Part shown: positions 9,514 to 47,463 of the stretch, piece after piece
Numbering within the stretch: position 1 is the first letter of the stretch
How the letters are laid out: each line of letters begins with the position of its first letter
From: Tubiluchus corallicola
Taxonomy: Eukaryota > Priapulida > Priapulimorpha > Priapulimorphida > Tubiluchidae
Assembly (NCBI GenBank): GCA_030141605.1
Contig: JAQGDQ010000752.1
Coordinates: forward strand, 1-64,000
Reading direction: 5' to 3'
DNA length: 64,000 bases
The notes under the pieces: model-generated
The model's database searches: none
Told to the model about the DNA's origin: nothing
Seen by the model: the letters and a program-made list of their open reading frames with translations, nothing else
Program-made: the position numbers and the translations under genes

Positions 9514-12087
9514 GATTCCAAAGAACTTGTGCTGTCTGCACCAGGAGTGTGGGATTCCACTGGTTCAACTGTTGAGTACAAAGAAAACAGACAGGCCAAC
9601 GATGCCATAATACTGCTTCTCGATAACCTGCCCATTGGAAGTTTTCTTGGTTATGCTACAACTTCTGGAACATTCTTTCCATTTCCGGATGCCGAAACAA
9701 TGATAGTTGCCGGAGCCCCTAGGTTCCCAAAGGAAACGGCTGAAGGAATGGTCTTTATATACACTGGTAGATTTGAACGCAAGATTGTTAAAAGGGGAAA
9801 AAAATCTGGAGAATACTTTGGTGCAGCCTTGTGTGTAATTAATATGGATACATCTAGTGCAAGTTATTTACATTCACTCCTAATTGGTGCTCCATTTTAT
9901 TATGAAGATGATAAGATCGACATGGGTAGAGTATATGTGTACAAGAACAAAGGCACACCAGCTCCATCTGACCCACTGCAAGAAGCAGGCGTTCTGGATG
10001 GCAGCAGTAGTCCCAGGTCACGATTTGGGACAGCAATAGCAAGTGTCGGTGATTTAGATTATGATGGCTATAACGATGTTGCAATTGGAGCTCCAATGGA
10101 AGATGAAGGCAAAGGGGCTGTTTATATCTACCGTGGCTATAAAGATGGTATCAAGACAGAATATTCCCAAAGAATATCTGCCAGTGATATTATTCCAACA
10201 ATGAAAGGCTTTGGTTGGAGTTTCTCAAAAAGTGTTGATGTAGACAGCAACAATTACCCAGATTTTGCAGTGGGTGCATATGATTCTGGAAATGCAGTTT
10301 TGTTTCGCACAAGGCCAGTATTGCATACTCAGTCTTGGATCACTTTTAAACCAGCTCAAATCAATCTTAACAGGACACAGTGCACATACAATAATCAACC
10401 AGTCACTTGTACTGAAGCAACAGTATGCTGGAATTACACTGGTAAATTTGTGCCTTCTAGTGCAAGGATCAATTACACTTTAGCCATACAGCACAAGGTT
10501 GGATCGGTTGAAAAAGCCTTTATCTATCATCAAGGATCTCGTCACTTTCAAGTCAGTGGAACAAAAACATTAATACATGACAATGCAAAGACATGCACTG
10601 AGTATGTGGTTCACATTCAGCAGACTAAAGACATTCTCAATCCAATACTGCTTCTTCTAGAATATGACTTGCAGCAGTCATCGGCAAGGAGGAAAAGGCA
10701 AGTTTTCAACCCTCTTACTCCGATCCTTAGTAAGGCATCGGAAAGGCAGCTCTTTAAATTGAATTATGCAAAAGACTGCGGTGAAGATGATGTGTGCACG
10801 TCAAATTTGCACTTATATTTGACGACTGATTTTAAGGAAAAACAAATTATACCTGGTGTTGATAATTCCATCCAGTTTCTAGTATCCCTGGAAAATAGAG
10901 GCGAAAGTGCATATCAAACAGAGGTGTACATTACTCACACTGCAGAAGCCAAGTTCGTTAAAGCTTCTTCAAATAATTTGGATATTGTTGTGCTATGCTC
11001 AGTTATAGATTCACCATCCAACGATCTGGCGCAGCTTCGTTGCGAAATAGCAAATCCACTTAGAGCACAAACAACGGTGGAGTTTTCATTTGATCTTGAA
11101 TTAGACAGTTTACAAGTCGAGAAGCCTTTTGAAGTCCATGTAGAAGCAACAACAACCAGTGATGATATGGGGCTAGGTAACAATGTGAAAACATTTTCTC
11201 TACCTGTGCAGTACATTGCTGACGTAAAGGTTAGAACATCGTCAGAACCTGAACAACTCATCTACAACTCGACAAAAAAAGAACAAAATATTCCACCTGG
11301 TCTTGATGGCTACTCGAGAGAAATCAGTCATACTTACGACGTCTTCAATATAGGCCCAAGCACTATAGAAAGGTCTAATTTAATAATCAAGTGGCCAGGT
11401 TTTACTAATGATGGGCGAAAATTAGTTCAGTTTATGGAATTTGAAGTTAACAAAGGCGAGCATATCACATGCAATGCAACAAATGTGATCTATAAGAAAC
11501 CAAAAGAAGAGCAGACGGATGGGCGCAAAACTGGTCTGGAAGGAGAACCAGAAACTTCAGACGACGCAACAGTGGAGACGAGAAATGAAAACCCGCGTCC
11601 ACTGGTACACGAAGAAGGTCAAATCATTGACATCAACTGTGATACTACAAATTGCACTATTTTCACGTGCAACGTACCGCCTCTTGCAGCAAGTCAAAGT
11701 TATTTCCTTAGAATCAAGGCCAGAATTAACGAACAAGTGTTGCTATCAATGAATGTTGACGAAAAAGCATCACTGATATCAAAAGCCGAAGTTCTCATCC
11801 TGAGCAAAGTGGTACAGCCAGATGAACATGAACCGGACAGTGCAGAAGCAAGAACCGGTCTAGTGAAGGAGACGCTAACTGACCAGAAGGGTAAAGTTCC
11901 TATCTGGATTATTATTGTAGCCATCATAGCTGGGATACTGCTGCTCGTTGTGCTCATCGTCATTCTAATAAAGGTGGGATTCTTCAAGCGCAAACAAAAA
12001 GAGGACTTGGAGAAGTTGAAAGGTTACGGCGAATTCCAACCAGAACTCGTACGTCGAGAGGAGACGGAGGCATTGAATAATCGCTGA
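9514..12087 (+). CDS. Integrin alpha subunit, large terminal exon
   Basis: An integrin alpha chain is a type I membrane receptor subunit that pairs with a beta chain and links extracellular matrix to actin. This exon (857 codons, phase 0 start after TTACATTACAG) begins inside the propeller. FG-GAP repeats follow: MIVAGAPRF, LLIGAPFYY, DVAIGAPMED and DFAVGAYDS, with cation loops DLDYDGYND (complete) and DVDSNNYPD. Next come thigh and calf domains with the conserved CGEDDVC, an acidic loop near residues 660-700, a membrane helix (about residues 795-818, IWIIIVAIIAGILLLVVLIV) and the canonical KVGFFKRKQ tail. The joined exons give about 1,050 residues, normal for the family without an I domain. 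An RRKRQ basic site sits in the thigh region, not the usual calf position. Stop TGA. Family is certain; subclass is not. Confidence 0.96.
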   Translation, partial: DSKELVLSAPGVWDSTGSTVEYKENRQANDAIILLLDNLPIGSFLGYATTSGTFFPFPDAETMIVAGAPRFPKETAEGMVFIYTGRFERKIVKRGKKSGEYFGAALCVINMDTSSASYLHSLLIGAPFYYEDDKIDMGRVYVYKNKGTPAPSDPLQEAGVLDGSSSPRSRFGTAIASVGDLDYDGYNDVAIGAPMEDEGKGAVYIYRGYKDGIKTEYSQRISASDIIPTMKGFGWSFSKSVDVDSNNYPDFAVGAYDSGNAVLFRTRPVLHTQSWITFKPAQINLNRTQCTYNNQPVTCTEATVCWNYTGKFVPSSARINYTLAIQHKVGSVEKAFIYHQGSRHFQVSGTKTLIHDNAKTCTEYVVHIQQTKDILNPILLLLEYDLQQSSARRKRQVFNPLTPILSKASERQLFKLNYAKDCGEDDVCTSNLHLYLTTDFKEKQIIPGVDNSIQFLVSLENRGESAYQTEVYITHTAEAKFVKASSNNLDIVVLCSVIDSPSNDLAQLRCEIANPLRAQTTVEFSFDLELDSLQVEKPFEVHVEATTTSDDMGLGNNVKTFSLPVQYIADVKVRTSSEPEQLIYNSTKKEQNIPPGLDGYSREISHTYDVFNIGPSTIERSNLIIKWPGFTNDGRKLVQFMEFEVNKGEHITCNATNVIYKKPKEEQTDGRKTGLEGEPETSDDATVETRNENPRPLVHEEGQIIDINCDTTNCTIFTCNVPPLAASQSYFLRIKARINEQVLLSMNVDEKASLISKAEVLILSKVVQPDEHEPDSAEARTGLVKETLTDQKGKVPIWIIIVAIIAGILLLVVLIVILIKVGFFKRKQKEDLEKLKGYGEFQPELVRREETEALNNR

Positions 12088-12795
12088 TGCTCAAATGTTG
12101 CAAAAATCAAATATTTTTTCTGTAAAGTTATAACAATCGAAACGTGTTTCAAGATTCCTTAAACAGGTACTTTGATGAAGGCTTACACCAATGCTATGAC
12201 ATGAGTAATGACGTCATGGTAATGGGCCATTTTGCATCCGTATAATCAAAATGAGGAGCTTATTGATTTATGAAGCAGTGCACAAATGAGCCACCAACTA
12301 ACTTGTGCAAAAAATAATATTTTAATTAGCAATATTAATTAATTTGTTTCAGTATCACTGCCATATGGATTTATACTGTTACTACAAAAATGGGGTAAAG
12401 CTATTGTAAGCCGCTTACATTTTATGCATTGAAATGTTGAATTTCATCAATTGAGAATTTATTTTATATATATTTATAATGATGAAGTTGTAAATGTTTG
12501 TAAATCATGGAGCTGGGAGATGATCTTAGATCATGTTTTACTTGTAAATTAAACTATTTTCATGTGGCACTGTAGTCTTCTGCAATCGTGTAGCCTTTAT
12601 TGGCTGTTATTAATGATCAATTTTCTATCTGTAATAACTATTTTAGATGCTGTTTCTAATGCATTTACATAATTAATATTATGTGTATATTATGGTCACC
12701 TTTCATTCTTTCGTCGAAAAGGCCCAACGTTTTTGTTGTTTCTATTCAGCTCTTGTTTTTTTACGATGCATAGCAGGTATTTAGAATAAAGACTC
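12088..12795 (+). other. Probable integrin 3' UTR and polyadenylation signal
   Basis: About 700 bp of AT-rich non-coding sequence after the integrin stop. An AATAAA occurs near 12785 (TTAGAATAAAGACTC), which is a plausible end of the transcript. No exon or repeat is seen before it. Confidence 0.45.
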
Positions 12796-12895
12796 GATGA
12801 CTTTAGAAGTCATCTTTCGTACAAAAATTCAGAAATTGTTCATTGATTTATCCCTGATTGAAGATTATTTTATTCTGTTTGTTGTAAACCAACTT

Positions 12896-13180
12896 GATCC
12901 ACGTGCACCATGTAAACAACTTGCACGACGTAAACCACTTGCACCATGTAAACCACTTGCACCGTGTAAACAACTTGCATGACGTAAACAACTTGCACCA
13001 CGTAAACATCTTGCACCACATAAACCACTTGCACCATGTAAACCACTTGCACCACGTAAACAACTTGCACCACGTAAACCACTTGCACCACGTAAACAAC
13101 TTGCACCACGTAAACATCTTGCACCACATAAACCACTTGCACGACCTAAACAACTTGCACCACGTAAATCACTTGCGCCA
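12896..13180. repeat. Minisatellite, 18-bp unit
   Basis: About 16 copies of an 18-bp unit (AAACMACTTGCACCACGT). Because 18 is a multiple of three and the unit lacks stops, several frames on both strands remain open and give hexapeptide repeats such as QVVYVV. These are mostly artefacts, but see the minus-strand frame entering the array from 13367. Confidence 0.95.
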
Positions 13181-13367
13181 CTTTCAGAGCACCAACAAAA
13201 TCGGAGGCAGCAACGACAAACCAATTATAGATTTGATCATCAGCCTCCCATATGGGTTTCATTTCACAATAGCTTTCCGAAGATGCAGGTAGAGGACAGC
13301 ATCTCCACTCCAGTATCAGAAACACGATGAGGAATCCTTTGAACGAAGAAATCATTACAAAATACAC
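13146..13367 (-). CDS. Hypothetical small protein with signal-like N terminus
   Basis: A 73-codon minus-strand frame. It begins MYFVMISSFKGFLIVFLILE, a hydrophobic start that would pass as a signal peptide, then CCPLPASSESYCEMKPIWE, then runs into the 18-bp minisatellite where it reads QVIYVVQVV and stops at a TAG caused by one variant unit. If the variant were absent the hexapeptide would continue. No family recognised; could be chance. Confidence 0.2.
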   Translation of the reverse strand: MYFVMISSFKGFLIVFLILEWRCCPLPASSESYCEMKPIWEADDQIYNWFVVAASDFVGALKVAQVIYVVQVV

Positions 13368-13423
13368 TAGCTGACTAATACACTTTCACAAGTGCGAAGT
13401 CGAGTATGGTTCCTGCTAACATC

Positions 13424-13765
13424 AATAAGCCTTTTCACAGTTCCAGCGACTGACAATGATCGCGAAAAGGTCAAAGGTTAAGTGTATCAGACAATGCATT
13501 TGATGCCTCGCAATCTATACTGTTGTCATATTAACAGTTTTAGCAGCTGGCTAGCACCTTACCTAGTTCATTTTTTCTTGTTGCAAAGCAAAATCCTGCT
13601 AGTAAATCACTCTATGCACAGATTAATGCATAACTAAGTAAAGTCTATGTAACTCATGCGGCATACGGTTTTGCTTTACTCACATGTCACGTGACCTGTG
13701 GTACACTTAACCTTTGACCTCCACCAACTGCGCGTGCGCACAACAAAACTGTGAAAAGGCTTATT
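13424..13765. mobile_element. Miniature inverted-repeat element, family B copy 1
   Basis: 342 bp bounded by a 19-bp inverted repeat AATAAGCCTTTTCACAGTT. The interior (GGTCAAAGGTTAAGTGTAYC, TGCTAGTAAATCACTCTA) matches the element at 19286-19669 in the opposite orientation. No coding capacity. Class uncertain. Confidence 0.85.
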
Positions 13766-14287
13766 TGGAACAATCATGAAGTGTAAAATTCAGAATTTCA
13801 CCACTGTTAAAATACAAATAAGCAATTTAGTGAAAAATGTTAAAAATCAATAATGCATAACATAGTAAATTTGTAAATAATATTAGAATTTTATTTCCCA
13901 CCAATTAAGAACTCACACAATTCCATCACACAAATGTTCAACTATGAAATAATTAGTATAAGAATCATAGTAATTACAATTTAGGCCATTTTGTACCATC
14001 AAGATTATCACAGAGTGAGTTCAGTTTAATGTGCATTTGAAATACTGGACAGTGGTCGTCATCACAAACAGAGTGGAAACTCTTAACAAAAAAAACATAG
14101 AACAGAATAATTAGGATAAAAAGTACAATTACTTGTGTCACTAGTGTTGAAGCTATAAGCATTTCCACACTCATAAACACAAATGTGAAATTAACAGAGA
14201 CTTAGAACAGTCTAAGTAAATTATACCCGAAGCTAGCGTACCACGAAAATGAACAATTTACAAAAAAAATGCACTCGTTTTCAACAG
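13766..14287. other. Unannotated intergenic stretch
   Basis: AT-rich. No exon or repeat recognised between the family B and family A elements. Confidence 0.4.
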
Positions 14288-14978
14288 TTAAAGTACAAGA
14301 AAACCCTCCACTTACAGAGTTCCAAACAATAAATTTATCTCGAAATTTTATATCACTTACATACTACCTTTTTGCATACAAGGTGTGCATCGGCAGTAAC
14401 GCTGTATAAAACCTGTAAATTTAAACTCCCGCGAGGACCATTAGACTGCAGCCATTTTGATGATATGTCATTTGAAACAAGTTTAGATAACACTGGGTAA
14501 AGTTTGAAAAAAATAATCAGAGAATTCGTAGCGCACAAGTCACTAAGTATAATTTCAAATTACTGTATCTTGTCAATAAAATTAAAAATACTTTTTTTGG
14601 TTTGTGAATTTGGCACCCTGGAGGTGAGCCAACGACATTTCACCATTTGGTAAAAACATTTTAAATAATTAATAATTTTCTTTTCTTGTTACATAAGTGT
14701 TTCAAGCAGGTATACGAAATACTAATAATAACTGTGCATGGAAAGTTTTTTGGGACATTGTTTAAGATTTCCTTTTCTTCCCCTGAATTACGTTGTGCGT
14801 ATATGACGTCATGTAATGGCGACTTCGCAACAGTATTGCGGGAGATTTAAAATGAAGGAAAACAAAAAATACTTTCAACGCGAGTACCATATATGCTTAA
14901 ATTTGCTATAAAGTAATGTAATTTTTTAAGGCGATTTTTCTAAAACCTACTTCAGGCACCCCTTTTCTTGTCCTTTAC
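14288..14978 (+). mobile_element. TTAA-bounded miniature element, family A copy 2
   Basis: Left end TTAAAGTACAAGAAAACCC; right end the complement of GTAAAGGACAAGAAAAGGGG, so the right TTAA has become TTAC. The interior follows the family consensus, including CCTACTTCAGGCACC near the right end. About 690 bp, same orientation as copy 1. Confidence 0.85.
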
Positions 14979-15871
14979 TAGTGCACCTTCATCTGGGACG
15001 GCTCTAAAGAGGTACACGTGAACAATACTCAGTATTGCCATGTAGAACTGTGCACAGATTTACAATAAAGCAGCTAAAATACATGAACAAAACATAATTA
15101 TTATAACAGCGGGTTAGATTGCTTAAACAAAACTAAAAAATAGCAAAAATAATAACGTATTTCTATGATTGTATAATAATATTAATAATAACAACAACAA
15201 CAATTTCGACACGGTGGAATGCTGGCAAATTTGGTTGGGTCGTTTTGATTATTATCTGTTGGCCGTGGAATTTTCGTGCAAACACGAATGCTACGATATC
15301 ACAGCTGCAGCAAATATGCAGCACAACTCTGGGCAAGTTAAGCCTTCTTATCAACGCAGCTATCAATACAAAATTGTGTTTTCTTACCATGGCTCATTTA
15401 TGAAGTAGGAAAGCATTTCTTCTGAACAAAATAGCAGCGTCCATGGCTTCTTTACTTGTGATATTTCACTAATAATTTTCTATAAGTCACTCATATACAA
15501 CATAATATCATGTACTTTATAATGTAGTACCTATAATAAGAAATCAGGTTAAGTTACCAAATACCTAGAGATGTAATAGAAAAGTTAATGCAACGATATG
15601 TAACATATATCGTTCACATACACCAAATGCATAACATACTACGAGTCTATTGTTTTCTCTGAGGTCTGTATAATAAACAGTGCTCTGATTATTAATAGAG
15701 GGCTGGCGGGGCAGATTACAACATCCACCTCACTTGCAGATCACTAAAATGTATACGTTTTAAAGATTTCTTCTACTGCCAGAAAACCCGTAGTAGTACA
15801 AGGAGTAAATTACAATTTCCCTTGACCACTGCATACAAATTAGAGGTATGTGAAAAGATGGACCACTTGCT
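14979..15871. other. Region downstream of the RhoGAP stop codon
   Basis: Contains the presumed 3' UTR of the minus-strand RhoGAP gene. A short ATA/AAC microsatellite lies at about 15170-15205. I could not place a clear minus-strand AATAAA, so the transcript end is unknown. Confidence 0.4.
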
Positions 15872-43092
<27,221 letters not shown>

Positions 43093-43997
43093 CTTGTTTC
43101 CATGACCGCTGAATTAATCACTGTAAATTGTCAGATGCACGAGCATATTTAACACTCAGCAGGACAATTTTGTAAAATTCTGCAAAGAAATCCAGACGCA
43201 CGATTTCAAGTTGTTACACACCAAGCACAGGCCTTACACTTACTATCATCAAGGCATTAATCGCAACTAAACTTACTACTACTAGCACTAGACCGTTGCA
43301 CTCTATTCTCCCGTCTCCAATACCCTCATTCTACTTTGAGCAATCGAAAGCAACTCGTAAATTCACAGACCTCTTTTATTAAATTCAAAACAAAAGAACT
43401 AGACGTAAGTTTGTAAACTGATAATTTTTAATTTATTACGTAATTGTGCACTTAACTCACCTAAATGATACACCTGAGCGATGAACTGACAGCGAACAAA
43501 TAAAATGTCGCAAAAACTCTGATGTTGTTAAACAGCCCACTATTCAAGACGCATCCATCTATCATTACAACTAGGGGCGATAGATCATCAAATGTGACAC
43601 AATAAAATTTATCTAACAAGTGTAATTAATTTTATTATTATTATAATTATTTATTTTATTTATTTAATAAGTGTAACGATAATTTAGTGTGTCAACTGCG
43701 TGTGAAGGAATGTGATACGAGAAAACATAAATGTAACTAAAATGTTTGTGAACTGTACAGTGAATAAAAGATCTATGTTTAGCAAAAACGAACACTTTCA
43801 GCAAAAGGAACGACAACAGCCAACGCCTTAATCAGACATAAGTAATAATTTAGAGACACCAATGCAGAATCTGTAGATGTAAGAATGTAATAATGTAAGT
43901 TTAACAGCATAACAAGTACAAGTCGTCGAAAATGGAGGGACAATCACAAATCAATTCATTACCGAGTGCACACTCGTGTAAAGTCACTAACAGAAAA

Positions 43998-44333
43998 TAG
44001 GGGTGAGCATTCTTTACCAGAAAGCGAATTCGAATCGAACCGAATTTGTGACTTTCGAATTCGAATCGAACCGAACTTCAGTGTTTCATATCACTAGACT
44101 TTGTTCTGCAATAAAACGACTAATAATTTGTTTAAAGTTGTGTGCAGAAATCACAGCTAAATTACGCTACTTGCATGATGTTTCTATCGTTTTAGTGATA
44201 AAGAACATGTGTGATTGAAGTGCTGAATTATTCGAATCTATAGTTTTGGATTCGAATCGAGTTCGAACTAAAAAAACTCGTTCGAATCGAATTCGATTCG
44301 AATGTTCGAACTCGAACGTTCGATGCTCACCCC
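43998..44333 (+). mobile_element. hAT-like miniature element with 10-bp flanking repeat
   Basis: 336 bp. Ends TAGGGGTGAGCAT and ATGCTCACCCC; flanked on both sides by the perfect direct repeat TAACAGAAAA (43988-43997, 44334-44343). The interior has nested TTCGAATTCGAA-like palindromes at both ends, so a single strand could fold into a long hairpin. Related copies lie at 16756, 34183 and a ruin at about 39365-39455. Confidence 0.88.
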
Positions 44334-45010
44334 TAACAGAAAACACCAAAAAACAGGGAAGCCTAGATTTTGCAGAGGCTAACAGTTAAGTAGTAATACC
44401 TATGTCACAAGTAGGATGTAACCAAAGTAACAGAGGGGAGTAACTTTCATCCTCATGAAAGAAAGTATGAAGCACTGTTAACTTAATTGATCTGAGCCAC
44501 AGAAGGTGGCAGTACCATAAAACAATTTCTTTAACTGTTTACTTGATTCATAGGTGGCGCCAATAGCAACTATCAAAAATTTAGTTTCTATTATAGGACA
44601 TAGGTGGCACCACCGAGTTACTAAAAGCATCTGTGTGCTAGCATGCGTCCATGCAAGAAGTGCTAGGTATTATAGAAATAAAGCCGGCTTTTGAGCCTAA
44701 ATAGTTACTCATACAGATAAATATTTTTGGCTTAAATACATTTTGATGGAGCCAGTAATCCACATAAATACGACATTCCAGACATGTTATGTCCGTCAAA
44801 ATATTATACCTAACGTATTATTGTAAGCAGAGTATCATATGTCGAATATCATATATTATCAAAGTCGTCGTTAGCCATTGATTCATCCAGAACTAGATAC
44901 TCCTCAATTAAAAAAAATTAGCAAAACATCAATGCATCCACAAACAATTACTCATAATTAACACATCATAACTAACCAGTCTGGAGCGAGTTCCAAACAT
45001 CATATATTAT

Positions 45011-45195
45011 ATTGTATTGTATTATATTATATTATATTATATCATATCATATCATATCATATCATATCATATCATATCATATCATATCATATCATATCAT
45101 ATCATATCATATCATATCATATCATATCATATCATATCATATCATATCATATTATATCATATCATATTATATTATATTATATTACATTACATTAT
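45011..45195. repeat. Compound pentanucleotide microsatellite (ATTAT)n-(ATCAT)n-(ATTAT)n
   Basis: ATCAT repeated about 24 times from about 45042, flanked on both sides by ATTAT/ATTAC units. The Ile/Tyr/Ser-rich frames are artefacts. Confidence 0.96.
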
Positions 45196-45445
45196 ATTAT
45201 GTATGCATGTATCTTTATTGTGTACTTTACTTATATTGTCCCTGTATATTGTATTATTGTATCTATTGTATCTATGTATATAACTGAGTATTTCTAGTTG
45301 TTTCTAGTTTTAGTTTTATGCACAGCAGTTTATAGTTTTGCACCGGACGCATGAGCCTGTAGTTTTAATAATAACTAATTAATTTTAACACTGAGGAATG
45401 TGATTTTGTTCTAATCCATTTTATAGCAAATAAAGTATTATATGT
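45196..45445 (+). mobile_element. LINE 3' UTR, same family as 47160-47460
   Basis: Shares GTTTTGCACCGGACGCAT (here) / CTGCACTGGACGCATTTG (there), AACACTGAGG/ACGCTGAGG, and GCAAATAAAG/ACAAATAAAG in the same order with the better-preserved LINE end downstream. No coding part remains. Confidence 0.6.
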
Positions 45446-45574
45446 ACATATTTACATTTTACGTGCTGAAATAGACTTTAAAATAAATAAATAAGAATAA
45501 TTAGTTACCTACACTCATACTAGGTGTCAGCAGTTGTGTTGACCTATACAAACCTATTTTTATCACAGGAATTA

Positions 45575-45703
45575 TACCAATGTATCCCCCGTGGGCACAG
45601 GTAGAAAAAAATTATTATGAGTAAACAAGATGGACATACTGAACAAAAGTACCAAGCCAAATTTTTTTTCTTATAAAAAATAATTTGGCACTGAAAGGTT
45701 TAA
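45575..45703. mobile_element. piggyBac-like miniature element, partial copy
   Basis: Matches the right part of 31043-31510 (CGGGCACAGGTAGAAAAAAA-like block, AACAAGATGGACATACTGAA, GGCACTGAAAGG) and ends in TTTAA. Confidence 0.7.
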
Positions 45704-46036
45704 CTGAAAGCCGTGCTTTCCACAGCCCTACTGCTATCCATTGGTAAAATGTTTATGGTTGATGATGTTCAATTGTATTTAGCTAATGTCAGAAATGCAC
45801 AATTTCAATTATTACACTTGCCACATAGACGCTCCTCTCGAGGAATAGGAGGCCTTATATACCGCCCAGTTTCTATACGCAGTGAGCGCTTGTTCTAAGC
45901 TTAGTCAATGCAATACGATCTTTAACATTGTTTACATTTACCAAATAAGACTCAAATTAAAAGTTTTAAATTTACTGTAAAAGGATAACGTTGACATTTC
46001 GGCTAGTGAATTTTTCCAATTGGTAACATAGCATGC

Positions 46037-46430
46037 TTATAACCTTCCTTCAGCAATATACAAAGTATTCATATACAATGGCACTATATCATCTTCTATG
46101 AAAAACATTAGATTTATAACAGGCAGTATTTTTGTTAGCCCTAGATACCACGACAAATTATATTGTTTAGACAAAATATAAGCTTCCTTGCACAGTCTGT
46201 TATCTGGTAGTGAAACTAATGGCACCCAATACTGAATGATTCTTATTTTAATTGATAGGTTGATGGTATATTTGCCCAATTCCCTCAAGGTAGCTGGTGT
46301 GGGTGTTCAGCTCTTTACTCCTAACACGGATTTGTAATATTTTACGCCTGCCGTTTCTAAATTATTAAATCTTTATATCCCCAGATTTCGCATGCATAAT
46401 CAGTGATTGGTTTAACGTAACAACGACATT
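46037..46430 (-). pseudogene. LINE reverse transcriptase C-terminal fragment
   Basis: The minus strand encodes DYACEIWGYKDLII, then after stops and frame changes ELGKYTINLSIKIRIIQYW. These correspond to the YGSEIWG and ELGRYPL...RIIKYW stretches that follow the polymerase domain in non-LTR retrotransposons. At least one in-frame stop and one shift; not functional. Confidence 0.7.
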
Positions 46431-46872
46431 GCTAGACTGGCGTCAAAATATCCAAACTGGTTATTGCCTAGTTCTTTTTCTTCGATCGCATCTGTTATTT
46501 TAACAATTTTATCAGATAAACCGTCACTGTTTGTCAAAAGCATTATCTAAACGGGACATTGGGCAAAAAATAACTTGACAGTGTGACATTTATACAGCAG
46601 AAGTGGTCAGGAGATGAACAAGAGAACAGCGCAGCGCGAAATACCAGTGATGTCACGCTGAAACTTTTACACATTGTATTTCATTATTAGTATTTTTCAT
46701 CTATAAAATATGGTGCATTCAAGTAAGTGTGGGAACAAGCTATGTATACGTGTGAACTTGAGATTAACATTAAAAAATGCCTCAGCGAGTACCCCCGTTT
46801 CTCCATTACCAGCGTAACAGCTTGACTTACCCACATGTAAATAAAGTGAGCAAGTCCTAACGGGACGTTGAA

Positions 46873-47463
46873 TTGAACACTAGATCATACAATTTAAAGC
46901 AAATTACAGTAAACAATAAATTTGGAAATAACTCTATGTCAAAACAGGCCATACATTTATGGAACTTACTACCCAGTGAAATAAAACAAATAGAATCTCT
47001 CCACCACTTTAAAAAGAAATTAAAAGAATATCAATATAACAGGTTTCAACTTCCACATTGTGCATCTGATACTAATTACACAGACTCCACTTTCATCTAC
47101 CCCCGCCCCTGACTCCATATAATGATTACAAATGAAATTTTTTAAAAAAAATTATGTAATGTAATACGTGTTATGTTAGTTTCGTGTTTCGTAATGTTAA
47201 ATGTATAAATAGTGTGCACTATGGCATGTAAAATTTAATGTACTTTCGTATAATTGTTTGTAATAATATTTTAATATGGTATTTGTAAATATGTTCATTA
47301 TATTGTATATAGTTTTGCACGTTAGTTTTTTTTAGTCTGCACTGGACGCATTTGTCTTGAACAGTGTTGTTATTTTAACATTACGCTGAGGCTAACTCAA
47401 TTTTATTATAATGAGTGAACCGTTTTTATGACAAATAAAGAATTAATATATATATATATATAC
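46873..47463 (+). mobile_element. LINE 3' end: ORF2 terminus, 3' UTR and (TA)n tail
   Basis: The + strand frame to 47112 reads NTRSYNLKQITVNNKFGNNS, then AIHLWNLLPSEIKQIESLHH and FKKKLKEYQYNR. The pattern NTRS...FG..S....I.LWN.LP..I.....L..FKK.LK is the standard C terminus of LINE ORF2 proteins. The UTR follows and ends with ACAAATAAAGAATTAATA and a (TA)n tail at 47447-47463. 5'-truncated, as most LINE copies are. Confidence 0.8.

Noticed and set aside
45012-45287. Ile/Tyr/Ser repeat frames
   Set aside because: Pentanucleotide array; two overlapping frames give the same peptide.
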